In this document: positions 27,111 to 36,738 of the stretch, piece after piece
How positions within the stretch are numbered: position 1 is the first letter of the stretch
Layout of the letters: each line of letters starts with the position of its first letter
NCBI RefSeq assembly: GCF_014200175.1
Contig: NZ_JACHBD010000006.1
Coordinates: 310,001 to 374,000, forward strand
Source: Rhizobium lentis
GTDB taxonomy: Bacteria; Pseudomonadota; Alphaproteobacteria; Rhizobiales; Rhizobiaceae
Reading direction: 5' to 3'
Length of the DNA stretch: 64,000 nucleotides
The notes under the pieces: generated by a model
The model's database searches: none
Told to the model about the DNA's origin: nothing
Seen by the model: the letters and a program-made list of their open reading frames with translations, nothing else
Made by a program: the position numbers and the translations under genes

Positions 27111-28262
27111 ATGAAGTACGTTCCTCTGGACCATGTCGCCCCCCATTTTCTGCAAGATACACAACCGCTGCGGGTGGCTTCTCGCAATGAACGGGACGTC
27201 TTGCGGTTGATCTGGAAATCACCCGGCATTGAGCGCTCCGACCTGACCGAGCCGCTCGACCTGACCCAGCAATCCCTGCACAGGATCGTCGGACGCCTTC
27301 ACGAGCGAGGAATGCTCGTCTTTTCTCAGTCGGAGAACCGGCGGGCCGGACCGCCGAGTCCGGAGCTGACGCTCCGAAAGGATTGGTGTCTTACGCTCGG
27401 CATCTCCGTCAACGTCGGCTCCATCGGCCTTTGCCTCATGGGGTTCGGCGAGCCGTTGGAGAATATGGAAATTCCGCAGACCGGCTCCTCGCTATCCGTG
27501 GAGATGGACCGAATCGAAGCGGCGGTCGAAGAGATTCTTGCCCGTCGCGGCGCCGGGCGACGCGACGTTCTCGGCGTCGGCCTGGCGGTCGCCGGCCACC
27601 GCATGCTGGAGACGGCATTCAACTGTCCGCTGCCGCTCGCCCATTGGTCGCTGATCGATCTGGCGCCCGTGCTTGGAGAGCGCCTTCGTCTGCCGGTCTG
27701 GGCTGACAATGTCGCCAGGACTGCTGCTTTGGCGGAAGCAATCTTCGGCGTCGGCCGCGATGTCGCAGATTTCGCCTATATCGCCCACCTTCATGGCTAT
27801 GGCGGCGGCCTGGTTTGCGGAGGCATGCCATTTCGCGGCAGCTTCGGAAACGCCGGGGAATTCTCCGTTCTCTTCGGGCGTCAGGATTACGACGATCGAC
27901 CCGCTCTCAACCGACTGCTCGAACATCTTCGCACCAAGGGGCGGCTGGGCCTGACCCTGAAGGACCTGAAGAACGAAAACCTAGTGGATTGGGACGGCGT
28001 CGAGGAATGGGTCGACCGTGTCACACCGGCCCACAATCGGGCCATCAATGCGATCTGCGCGATTTTCGATCCGGCCTTGATCGTGCTCGGCGGCGAGCTT
28101 CCGCATTCACTTGCAAGAATGCTGATCGAACGGACCGAATTCAATAATCTGCCTCGGCACGGCGCATTGCGCGACGTTCCGCGGCTTGCCGTGGCGCAGA
28201 TCATCGATGCCCCCGGTGCGATCGGCGCGGCCTTGATCCCGCTCTTCGAAACCGTTTTGTGA
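27111..28262 (+). CDS. ROK-family transcriptional regulator (NagC/XylR-like)
   Basis: 383 residues. An N-terminal winged helix (about 22-75: RNERDVLRLIWKSPG, LDLTQQSLHRIVGRL) precedes a sugar-kinase-like ROK domain with GVGLAVAG and the WADNVARTAALAE segment. The region expected to hold the CxCGxxGC zinc motif of ROK kinases is replaced by SFGNAGEFSVLF, so it is probably a sensor rather than a kinase. It is convergent with the ABC permease at 28406 and may or may not control that locus. Confidence 0.9.
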   Translation: MKYVPLDHVAPHFLQDTQPLRVASRNERDVLRLIWKSPGIERSDLTEPLDLTQQSLHRIVGRLHERGMLVFSQSENRRAGPPSPELTLRKDWCLTLGISVNVGSIGLCLMGFGEPLENMEIPQTGSSLSVEMDRIEAAVEEILARRGAGRRDVLGVGLAVAGHRMLETAFNCPLPLAHWSLIDLAPVLGERLRLPVWADNVARTAALAEAIFGVGRDVADFAYIAHLHGYGGGLVCGGMPFRGSFGNAGEFSVLFGRQDYDDRPALNRLLEHLRTKGRLGLTLKDLKNENLVDWDGVEEWVDRVTPAHNRAINAICAIFDPALIVLGGELPHSLARMLIERTEFNNLPRHGALRDVPRLAVAQIIDAPGAIGAALIPLFETVL

Positions 28263-28405
28263 CTTTCCGGCCACTAGAGAGTGCTGGTTGCGGGCATTGG
28301 CTCAAACGTGATCGAAGCGGCTCTGGCGATCAAGCCTGAACCGCTCCTGTTCAAATCGGGAGGTCTCCGCATCTCCACCCCGATTGGGCCTGCTCCGGGA
28401 CTCGC

Positions 28406-29464
28406 TCACTTCATTCCGGTGCCGGCAATGCCCGTGGTGATGTATTTCTGCAGGAACAGGAAGACGACGGTGACGGGCAGCAGACTGAGGAAGGTCATGG
28501 CCAGGATATAGTGCCACTGGACCGAGAACTCGCCCTGGAAGGCGTTGAGGCCCACCTGCAGGGTGAAATTCTCGCGGCTGTTGAGGACGATCAGCGGCCA
28601 GAGGAAGTCGTTCCAGCGCCAGAGCACGGAGAAGATTGCGAGAACCGCGAGAGCCGGCGCCGTCAGCGGCAGGATGATGCGCCAGAAGATGCAGAATTCG
28701 CTCGCCGCATCGACGCGCGCCGCCTCGATCAACTCGTCCGGTATTGTCAGCATATATTGCCGCAGCAGGAAGACGGCGGTCGGAGAGGCGATCGTCGGCA
28801 AGATGACGCCCCAGAGATTGTCGGCAAGCCCTACCCCCACAATGACGAGATAGGCAGGGACCATGACCACAGCGAGCGGGATCATCAGCGTCGAGATGAT
28901 GATGACGAAAACCGTCGTGTCGCCGCGAAATTTATATTTCGACAGCGCAAAGGCGGCCATGGCGTTGACGATCAGCGTCAGCAGAGTCGCAACGACTGTG
29001 ACGAACACCGAATTCTTGAGGAAGGTCAGGAAGTTGAAACGTGTCAGCGGATCGGTGTAGTTTTCGGTCGCAACGGTCATGTGCTGCACCGGGGTGATCC
29101 CCTTCACGTCGACGCTGACCGGCTGTCCCGGATTTGCGGGATCGACCATCTGGGCCTTGAGGCCGATGCGCCGGACCATCGCCATTTCACGCTGTTGGCC
29201 GTCGATTGTGACCTGCCAGATGCTGAGCGGCTTGTCGAAGCCGGTCACGGTCTGCTCCACGGCGGTGCGCGGCAGCAGCGTCGGCGGAAAGCGGGTGATT
29301 TCGGCCGCCGGCTTCAGCGAGGAGAGGCCGGCCCAGAGCACGGGGACGAGCACGGCGAGCGTGCCGCCGATCAGCCAGACCCATGACAGAATATCTGTTA
29401 TGTCGATGCGTCCGGCCCGGCGCGTGCGCGCCATGAAGCGGATCGGATTCAAAGATCTGTTCAT
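28406..29464 (-). CDS. ABC sugar importer permease (MalG/AglG-like) of the GH28/GH105 locus
   Basis: 352 residues from ATG 29464, one base after the stop of the upstream permease. The frame is open further upstream but overlaps that gene. Helix 1 (about 22-45) is followed by an about 100-residue extra-cytoplasmic insertion before the transporter core, larger than in plain MalG and reminiscent of AglG-type permeases. The core carries the EAA loop ELIEAARVDAAS-FWRIILPL that contacts the ATPase. Last gene of the leftward operon. It imports the oligosaccharide bound by the protein at 36739-38025, by inference. Confidence 0.93.
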   Translation of the reverse strand: MNRSLNPIRFMARTRRAGRIDITDILSWVWLIGGTLAVLVPVLWAGLSSLKPAAEITRFPPTLLPRTAVEQTVTGFDKPLSIWQVTIDGQQREMAMVRRIGLKAQMVDPANPGQPVSVDVKGITPVQHMTVATENYTDPLTRFNFLTFLKNSVFVTVVATLLTLIVNAMAAFALSKYKFRGDTTVFVIIISTLMIPLAVVMVPAYLVIVGVGLADNLWGVILPTIASPTAVFLLRQYMLTIPDELIEAARVDAASEFCIFWRIILPLTAPALAVLAIFSVLWRWNDFLWPLIVLNSRENFTLQVGLNAFQGEFSVQWHYILAMTFLSLLPVTVVFLFLQKYITTGIAGTGMK

Positions 29465-29465
29465 C

Positions 29466-30452
29466 TCAGGACTCCATTCGCTTGCCGAGGCGCAGCTGTA
29501 TGAGGGTAAGAACCAGAAGCACCAGCCCCATGAGAACCGAGGCGGCCGAGGCAAGGCCGAAAAGGCGAAGATCGCTGCTGAAGGCCATCTGGTAGATATA
29601 TTGGACGATGAAGCTGTTGGCCGTGCCCGGACCGCCGCCATTCGTCAAAACCCAAGCTTCGTCGAAGATCTGAACGGACTTGATCATTAGAAGGATGAAT
29701 ACGACAAGCAGGTTCGGCGCAAGCAGCGGCAGCGTGATCCTGAACAGGGTGCGGCGCGGCGAAGCGGCGTCGATGGAGGCTGCCTCGTAGAGTTCCTTCG
29801 GGATCGCCTGCAGGCCGGCAAGCAGGATGAGCGTGTAAAAGCCCATGTGGAACCAGACCGAAACCACGACGACGAAGAAGCGCGACCAACCGACATCGAG
29901 CAGGAAGATTTCAGGGGGAACGCCGAGCATTTGGAAGAAGGCGTTCAGCAGGCCGTTGCGATCGAGGAACCATTTCCAGATCAGACCGATGACGACGGGC
30001 GACAGCAGAACGGGGTAGAAGAACATCGCCCGGAAGAAACCGCGCGCAAAGATCGCCCGGTTGAGGATCAGCGCCGTGATCAACGCGACCAGCAAAGTGG
30101 CGGTGACGTTCAATGCGACGAACCAGAGCGTGTTCCACACCGCCGTCCAGAATAGCGATTCCTGGCAGGTTCCCGGCTGCAAGTAATTGCCGCAGGAAAG
30201 CAGGGCGCGGAAATTGTCGAAGCCGACGAAGGGCCGCTCCGAGACGAAGAGATTGGTGCCGCCGGTGAAGGCGTAACCGACCGCGATCGCGATCGGAAGG
30301 AATGTGAAGATGGCGAAGAGAACGAGGTTCGGCGCCAAAAACAGCCAGGGCATGCGCTTGCGGCCGAAGAGGCGCTCGAACGCATTCATCGGCGCCTCGA
30401 CCACCTTCATCGCCGTGTCGCCCGCCTGGGAGAGCAATGCAGTAGCAGCCAT
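29466..30452 (-). CDS. ABC sugar importer permease (MalF/UgpA-like) of the GH28/GH105 locus
   Basis: 328 residues with six predicted membrane helices, beginning WLFLAPNLVLFAIFTFLPIA. The EAA loop is ELYEAASIDAASPRRTLFRI. An insertion around CGNYLQPGTC with two cysteines lies in the first periplasmic loop and could form a disulfide. Two bases separate it from the ATPase gene upstream, and one base separates its stop from the next permease start. It forms the channel with the MalG-like partner. Confidence 0.94.
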   Translation of the reverse strand: MAATALLSQAGDTAMKVVEAPMNAFERLFGRKRMPWLFLAPNLVLFAIFTFLPIAIAVGYAFTGGTNLFVSERPFVGFDNFRALLSCGNYLQPGTCQESLFWTAVWNTLWFVALNVTATLLVALITALILNRAIFARGFFRAMFFYPVLLSPVVIGLIWKWFLDRNGLLNAFFQMLGVPPEIFLLDVGWSRFFVVVVSVWFHMGFYTLILLAGLQAIPKELYEAASIDAASPRRTLFRITLPLLAPNLLVVFILLMIKSVQIFDEAWVLTNGGGPGTANSFIVQYIYQMAFSSDLRLFGLASAASVLMGLVLLVLTLIQLRLGKRMES

Positions 30453-30454
30453 GG

Positions 30455-31548
<1,094 letters not shown>

Positions 31549-31561
<13 letters not shown>

Positions 31562-32913
31562 GCCCCACTCCCATCAGGTGCCGCCGTTTCCATGACGACG
31601 TCGTTTTCGTTCCAGCCTTGCGGCAACGGTGTCGGCCTATTGATCCACACCTCGTTCATCGTGATGCCGGCGACGTCGGCCACATAGGCGGCCGGCATTC
31701 CGCCGGGATAGTCCTGCAGGCCGATCACGCGGCCGTCTGCACCGCGGGTCCAGGCGTTGGCGCGTCCGCCGCCATCGGCCCCCGGCGCGAGATCGGCATT
31801 GGTCGGACGCAGGTCGTAGGTCCGCCCGGTGCCGAGCTGCCCGGGCTGCTGATCGATGGCGATCCGGGCGAGCGACACGTTGCGGATGCCCGCCGGAGCG
31901 GCCGAGATGATGCTGACCGCCCCTTCCATGCGGCCGGTCACGTCTTCGACGATGAGATTTTCGACGGCGCCCGCAGGCCGCTCGGCGATACGATCGACGA
32001 CGTTGACGGTCAGCGCCTCGCCCGAGCCCCAGAAACCATCCGGCGTTTCCCGGCACTCTACGGCAATCCGGGAAAACCTGACATTTGATATCCGGCCGCC
32101 GTCGCGGGAGAAGATGCCGAGCGCCCTGTTGGAAGAGGAAATGCTGCAATCCTCGAACACGACGTTGCTGATATCTCCATGCGTTTCCGTGCCGATCTTC
32201 AGCGCGCAGCTGAGGCTCTGAACAGCGCAGCGGCGCACAAGAATGTTCTCGCATCGCCCGATGGCCATACCGTCAGGCCCGATGCTCGTCTTCAGGCATA
32301 TGCCGTCGTCGGCCGTCGATATCCTGCAATCTTCGACGACGGCGCCGCGGCAGGCGTCGAGCACGATGCCATCGGTATTGGGAAGGCGGCGGTCGTTTTC
32401 GATCGTGACGTTGCGGACCGAAAGATCGGTGCAGCCGACGCAATGCAGCGTCCACATCGGCGAGCGGCTAATGGTGATGGAACTGATCTCGACCTCGTCG
32501 CAGTCTTCGAAAACGACGACGCGGGGACGGAATTCGGCAGGGATGAAGGTGCCGACGCTCTCGTCATCGCCGATGATAAAGCTCTCGCAGCCGGCTTCGA
32601 TGCGCCCTTCTCCGGTCAGGCCGATCCGTCGCACGCCCTTGGCGACGATCATGCCGCGATCGGATTTTTCGGCAATCACCGAAACCGTCGTATGCGCATA
32701 GGCCGCATAGTCGGGAATGGGACGCAGGATGGCGCCAGCGGCAAGGTGCAGATCGACTCCGGAGCGCAGGCGAAGCCCCCGGCAGAGGTGGATGCCCGCC
32801 AGGATCTCCAGGCGCCCCCCGCCGGAAGCTGAAAGACTGTCGATCGCCGCCTGCAGGCGATCTGTGTTGTCGCCGTCGAATGGCTCGATCGCGACGCGGG
32901 AGGAGGCACTCAT
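31549..32913 (-). CDS. GH28-family (polygalacturonase-like) glycoside hydrolase, no signal peptide
   Basis: 454 residues of right-handed parallel beta-helix type with repeated short strands. The GH28 landmarks are NTDG (Asp181) and ADDG (Asp202, Asp203), followed by KIGTETHGD where the family's third motif lies. The usual RIK motif is not apparent (RALGIF in its place). GH28 enzymes hydrolyse galacturonan, rhamnogalacturonan or related uronosyl bonds. The N-terminus (MSASSRVAIEPFDG) has no signal peptide, so it should act on imported oligosaccharides in the cytoplasm. It overlaps GH105 upstream by four bases (ATGA). Confidence 0.88.
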
Positions 32914-34004
32914 TGGCGTCGTCCGCTCCCGATCAGCACTTCAGTCAAGAGCAGCATGGTCAGCGCCTGGCCGTAGGGCGTCGGCAGGTTCGGGATGCGC
33001 CGGTAGAAATCGAGGTCATGGCCCATCGGCGTGCCGTCCGAAACGCCGTGGACGACGCCCTCCTCGTCGATCTGCGCCAGCACGGCTTTCAGCGCGCGCT
33101 CCGCATGGACCTTGTCGCTCTCGTCGAGAATGCCGGCGTCGATGGCGCGCAAAATGCCGTAGGCAATGCCCGCCGTGGCCGAGGTTTCCAGCGGCGAAGA
33201 GGGATCGTCGAGCAGCGTCGTGAACATGCCGTCCGGCCGCTGATATGCTTTCAGGGAGCGCACCTGGCTGACGAGGACGTTCGATAGGAACCGCCGGTCC
33301 TTCTCGCCGAGCGTCGGCACGAGATCGAAGAGTTCGGGAATGGCGACGGTGATCCAGGCATTGCCGCGGGCCCAGAAGGCATTGGCGAAATTGTGCCGGC
33401 CGTTGAAGGTCCAGCCGTGATACCAGAGCCCGCTCACCGGGTCGGAAAGATAGCGGGTGTGGATGACGAACTGGTAGACGGCCTCGTCGATCCAGTCGTT
33501 GCGCTTGCAGAGCACGCCGGCCCGCGCAAGGAACAGGCAGGCCATGAACAGCGTGTCGTCCCACAATTCGCCGTCGTTGAGGCGTTCCTTGACGACGTGC
33601 TGGAAGCCGCCTTCCTCGGTCTTCGGCAATTCCTTGACGAGCCATTCGGCCCAATCCTCGACGAGGGCGCGGAAATCCGGGCGGTCGACATGCTCGACGA
33701 GGATCGCGAGCGGCAGCATCGGCGCGGTGCTGTTGATCTGGCGCGGCGGCAGGCCGCGCTCGATCTGCGCGCTGTACCAGGCAACGAGCTCCTGCAGCGC
33801 CTTCTGGTCATTGGCGGAAATCGCGCGCCTGAGGAATCCGTAAAGGCCGACGCCGACTTCCCAGTCCCATTCGTCGAACTGGATACCGGAGGCGGCACTA
33901 TCGGTCACGAGACCTTCCTTGATGCCCCTAAGCCGGCTGAAAGCCGTCGCCACACGATCGATCGTCGTCAGGAGAGCGGCGTTGTCGACAGATGCTATGT
34001 TCAT
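32910..34004 (-). CDS. GH105-family unsaturated rhamnogalacturonyl hydrolase-like protein
   Basis: 364 residues of alpha/alpha-barrel type. It matches the YteR/YesR group: WDWEVGVGLYGFLRR, ELWDDTLFM with the general acid/base Asp (149 or 150), then LWYHGWTF and FWARGNAWI. GH105 enzymes remove the unsaturated uronic acid that pectin lyases leave on oligosaccharides. No signal peptide, so cytoplasmic. It sits between the 840-residue protein and GH28, fitting stepwise breakdown of imported pectin fragments. Confidence 0.9.
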   Translation of the reverse strand: MNIASVDNAALLTTIDRVATAFSRLRGIKEGLVTDSAASGIQFDEWDWEVGVGLYGFLRRAISANDQKALQELVAWYSAQIERGLPPRQINSTAPMLPLAILVEHVDRPDFRALVEDWAEWLVKELPKTEEGGFQHVVKERLNDGELWDDTLFMACLFLARAGVLCKRNDWIDEAVYQFVIHTRYLSDPVSGLWYHGWTFNGRHNFANAFWARGNAWITVAIPELFDLVPTLGEKDRRFLSNVLVSQVRSLKAYQRPDGMFTTLLDDPSSPLETSATAGIAYGILRAIDAGILDESDKVHAERALKAVLAQIDEEGVVHGVSDGTPMGHDLDFYRRIPNLPTPYGQALTMLLLTEVLIGSGRRQ

Positions 34005-34023
34005 GCTGAAATCCTATGTTTTT

Positions 34024-36546
34024 CTAGGAGTAAAACGGCCCGTCAGCGGCGTCGCCGGAGGCCGCGCTGTCGTGGGTGAGGATTGGGTGCGGCTGGTCAT
34101 GCGTGAACGGCCGGGGCTCGCCGGCGATCGAAAGACCGTCGGCATAAGAGAGGGAGATCGCCGGACGGCCCGGCGGCGTCAGGGAGAGACGCCGAAGCAC
34201 GGGATCGAAAGACACCGCCGTCTGGCACAGGCGCTCGAGGAAGACTTTGAAGGCATCGCCGTTGCCGCATCCAACGATGGCCGCCCAGCCGCAGAGCGGT
34301 CCGTAAGAACGCGCCTCGCGGCCGGCCGTCGGGCCGTCGGTAACCAGCTCCAGGCCGTTCGATGCCCAGAGGGCGGCAAATCCTCTGCCCGACCGGGCAA
34401 TCAGCCACTTGTCTTCGACGATCAGATCATCCAGGCCGTCGCGGCCGATATAGGCATGCGTCCATGCATGCCGTGCGTCACCCGTGTCCTCGATCAGCAG
34501 GGCGACATCGCGATGCTGGGCGACGCGCGGCAGGATGCCGTTGCCGGCCCAGTAGGACGGCCTTTGATTGCCCCACGGGTCGTCTTCGCCTGGATGGTTG
34601 ACCCACAGCCGCGCCATCGGATGGCCGGCGAGTCGGATATCCAAAACGTGCTGCTGATGCCCCTTCCGGCCGGTCTTGTGATCGACCACGGTGGAAAGCT
34701 GCGCGGCCTCGTTCTTGAAGAGCACAAGCTTTCCGCTCTCCAGCCCCTGGCTGTAACGCGCCTCGATGCTTCTTCCTCGCGACAGCGAAGCCAGCTCGGC
34801 GAGATCGGCCGGCGGCTCATAGCCGCCGGCGGAGAACATGGTCAGCGCCGCAACGCCGTTGTTCAGCCAGCCGGTGCCGAAGGCGACCTGGGCAAAGGGC
34901 GCAAGCTCGGTCAGCGGGCCGGCGCGAAGCTCCTTGTCGTAGGCGCGACCCTGTGAGCCGGCGGGAACGCCAGCGAGCGTATGGAGCGCGATCATGCGAA
35001 AGATGAGGTCGATCTGGCCGCGGGCTCGATCGGCGATTCCGCTCTCAGCCCAGCGCTCCAGCGCCAGGAGGCCGATGAAATCAATCGGGTAATAGGCGGC
35101 CGAATTCCACTCCGCCAGCCCATGGGCCTCAACGCTGTCGAACCAGCGCCCGAGCCGCTGAACGGCGAGTTCCGCCTGCTGCCGTCCGGTGCGGCCCGAG
35201 GCCGAGAACACCTCGTCGGGCAGGAGAAGTCCGGCAAGCAGCTGACTCGTATGGAAGCAGAGCACATGGTTCTCGCTCCAGAACCACATCGCGTCATTGC
35301 CCGGCTCGTCGACCCAGTAGCGGTAGGAGAGGACGGAATGGCGGATGCGGTCGACCGTTGACTCCGGCATCCGATCGCCATAGGCGCCGAGCAGCCACAG
35401 GAGGGGCACCATGATGAAATCGGAGCAATCCTCGCGCGCATCGATGGAGGCGAGCGTCGCATCGATGATGCGGTCGAAGCTTTCCTGGTCGAGATGGCCG
35501 GTTTCCATCATCGCGATGAGGCGCCCGGCGCGATTGGCGCCGAAGCGGGCGCTGTATTCCAGCGCCTGGCGCTTGCGCGCGGAAAGCGACGCCTCGGCAG
35601 GCAATGGCGAGATGCCGCTCATGAAGGCGGCATCGATGACACGAGTGACCGAGCCGGGCCCAGAGCCGATGGTCACGTGGATGCCGTGATAACCATCGGC
35701 AATGCCGCAGACATCCCCAGCGATCAACCGGTCCCGCTGAGCGTGAAGCATCAGTTTCGATTGGGCGAGAACCGGCCTCTCGTGGCCGTGGCCGACCACC
35801 TTGATCTCCACCGGCAGGTCGCGTTCTGGTGCGGCATCGAAGATGATCTCCAGCGGCTGGTTGACGAAGACGTCGCGGGCCGGGCGCACGCCGCGCACGA
35901 GGGCTTCCAGTTCGCGCACCCCATCCTGATCAAGTGCGACCGGCAGCAGAACTGAGAGCGGCTCCTTGTCCAGCATTTCGAGCTCGACGAACCAGGTCGT
36001 GTCGCGCTCGGCGAGGTCTTCGGTATGGACGAGAATCTCGTTATCGCCGGCGTCGAGCGGCAGCGCGATCTCTTTTGCGCTCTCGGTGTTGCGCTTGAAC
36101 GGCTCGAAACGCACCGACTCCTGCCCATTGACCCATATACGAACGCCACCGCAGGTCTTGAGCGCCAGATTAAGGGTGCGCGGGGCGTCCGTCCTGAACG
36201 TGCCCTTCAGCCATCGGCTGACATGTGTCGGCACATGCCAGAAGCTGGTGAATTCGACACGGCGGTTCGAGCCGGGAAGATAGAGGCTTTCGGGCGGCCA
36301 GGAAGTGTCGGGGGCGAGCTCGCGACCGACCATGGTGGACCAAAAGGCCTTGCGGCACGGCAGGTCGCCGACATCGACGAAACCGTTGATGAAACGATAG
36401 TTCACGCGATCTTCGGCCGGGGCCGGCTGGCCGGGAAAATAGCCCTCGATGAGGGCGGAAACGGCCCATGCCGTGATCGTTTGCCCCTCGGCCACGCTGT
36501 AGGCTGGCGCCATGTTGTCCGGCTGCATGATGCTTTCCGATTTCAC
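34024..36546 (-). CDS. Uncharacterised 840-residue protein of a pectin-type locus, possible new carbohydrate-active enzyme
   Basis: The start is GTG 36546: GGAGGAGG lies six bases before it, and the ATG at 36564 precedes that ribosome site. Residues about 45-200 look like a galactose-binding jelly roll (GGVRIWVNGQ, RFEPFKRN, then DAGDNEILVHTEDLAERD). Residues about 310-560 appear helical, like an alpha/alpha toroid, with FWSENHVLCFHTSQLLAG and GLAEWNSAAYYPID. The C-terminal part appears beta-rich with WVNHPGEDDPW and RPSYWAGNGILPRV. No signal peptide. The toroid plus beta-sandwich layout resembles polysaccharide lyases. Bacillus rhamnogalacturonan loci hold an uncharacterised protein of similar size (YetA), but relatedness is unproven. 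First gene of the leftward operon. Confidence 0.85.
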   Translation of the reverse strand: MKSESIMQPDNMAPAYSVAEGQTITAWAVSALIEGYFPGQPAPAEDRVNYRFINGFVDVGDLPCRKAFWSTMVGRELAPDTSWPPESLYLPGSNRRVEFTSFWHVPTHVSRWLKGTFRTDAPRTLNLALKTCGGVRIWVNGQESVRFEPFKRNTESAKEIALPLDAGDNEILVHTEDLAERDTTWFVELEMLDKEPLSVLLPVALDQDGVRELEALVRGVRPARDVFVNQPLEIIFDAAPERDLPVEIKVVGHGHERPVLAQSKLMLHAQRDRLIAGDVCGIADGYHGIHVTIGSGPGSVTRVIDAAFMSGISPLPAEASLSARKRQALEYSARFGANRAGRLIAMMETGHLDQESFDRIIDATLASIDAREDCSDFIMVPLLWLLGAYGDRMPESTVDRIRHSVLSYRYWVDEPGNDAMWFWSENHVLCFHTSQLLAGLLLPDEVFSASGRTGRQQAELAVQRLGRWFDSVEAHGLAEWNSAAYYPIDFIGLLALERWAESGIADRARGQIDLIFRMIALHTLAGVPAGSQGRAYDKELRAGPLTELAPFAQVAFGTGWLNNGVAALTMFSAGGYEPPADLAELASLSRGRSIEARYSQGLESGKLVLFKNEAAQLSTVVDHKTGRKGHQQHVLDIRLAGHPMARLWVNHPGEDDPWGNQRPSYWAGNGILPRVAQHRDVALLIEDTGDARHAWTHAYIGRDGLDDLIVEDKWLIARSGRGFAALWASNGLELVTDGPTAGREARSYGPLCGWAAIVGCGNGDAFKVFLERLCQTAVSFDPVLRRLSLTPPGRPAISLSYADGLSIAGEPRPFTHDQPHPILTHDSAASGDAADGPFYS

Positions 36547-36568
36547 AGATCGCCTCCTCCGCAATCAT

Positions 36569-36584
36569 ATGAAAATATTTTCAT
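36569..36584. promoter_or_regulatory. 16-bp perfect palindrome, copy 1 (operator for leftward operon)
   Basis: ATGAAAATATTTTCAT, 22 bases before the GTG start of the leftward operon and just upstream of its ribosome site. The identical sequence recurs at 36711-36726. Binding here would block the leftward promoter or its early transcript. Confidence 0.7.
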
Positions 36585-36710
36585 TGCGTGAATTTGCGCG
36601 CGTTATTTCTGAATATTGCTCAAAAACATCGCTATTCGCCTAGAAAATAGCTTGACGGCACGAATGTCAAGTATATGAAATTCGCTTATCGATGGCTGAC
36701 GCCGCGATTG

Positions 36711-36726
36711 ATGAAAATATTTTCAT
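36711..36726. promoter_or_regulatory. 16-bp perfect palindrome, copy 2 (operator for the binding-protein gene)
   Basis: The same ATGAAAATATTTTCAT, immediately before the GGGAGG ribosome site (36727-36732) of the rightward binding-protein gene. The centres of the two copies are 142 bases apart. No cognate regulator gene is adjacent. Confidence 0.7.
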
Positions 36727-36738
36727 GGGAGGATGAAA

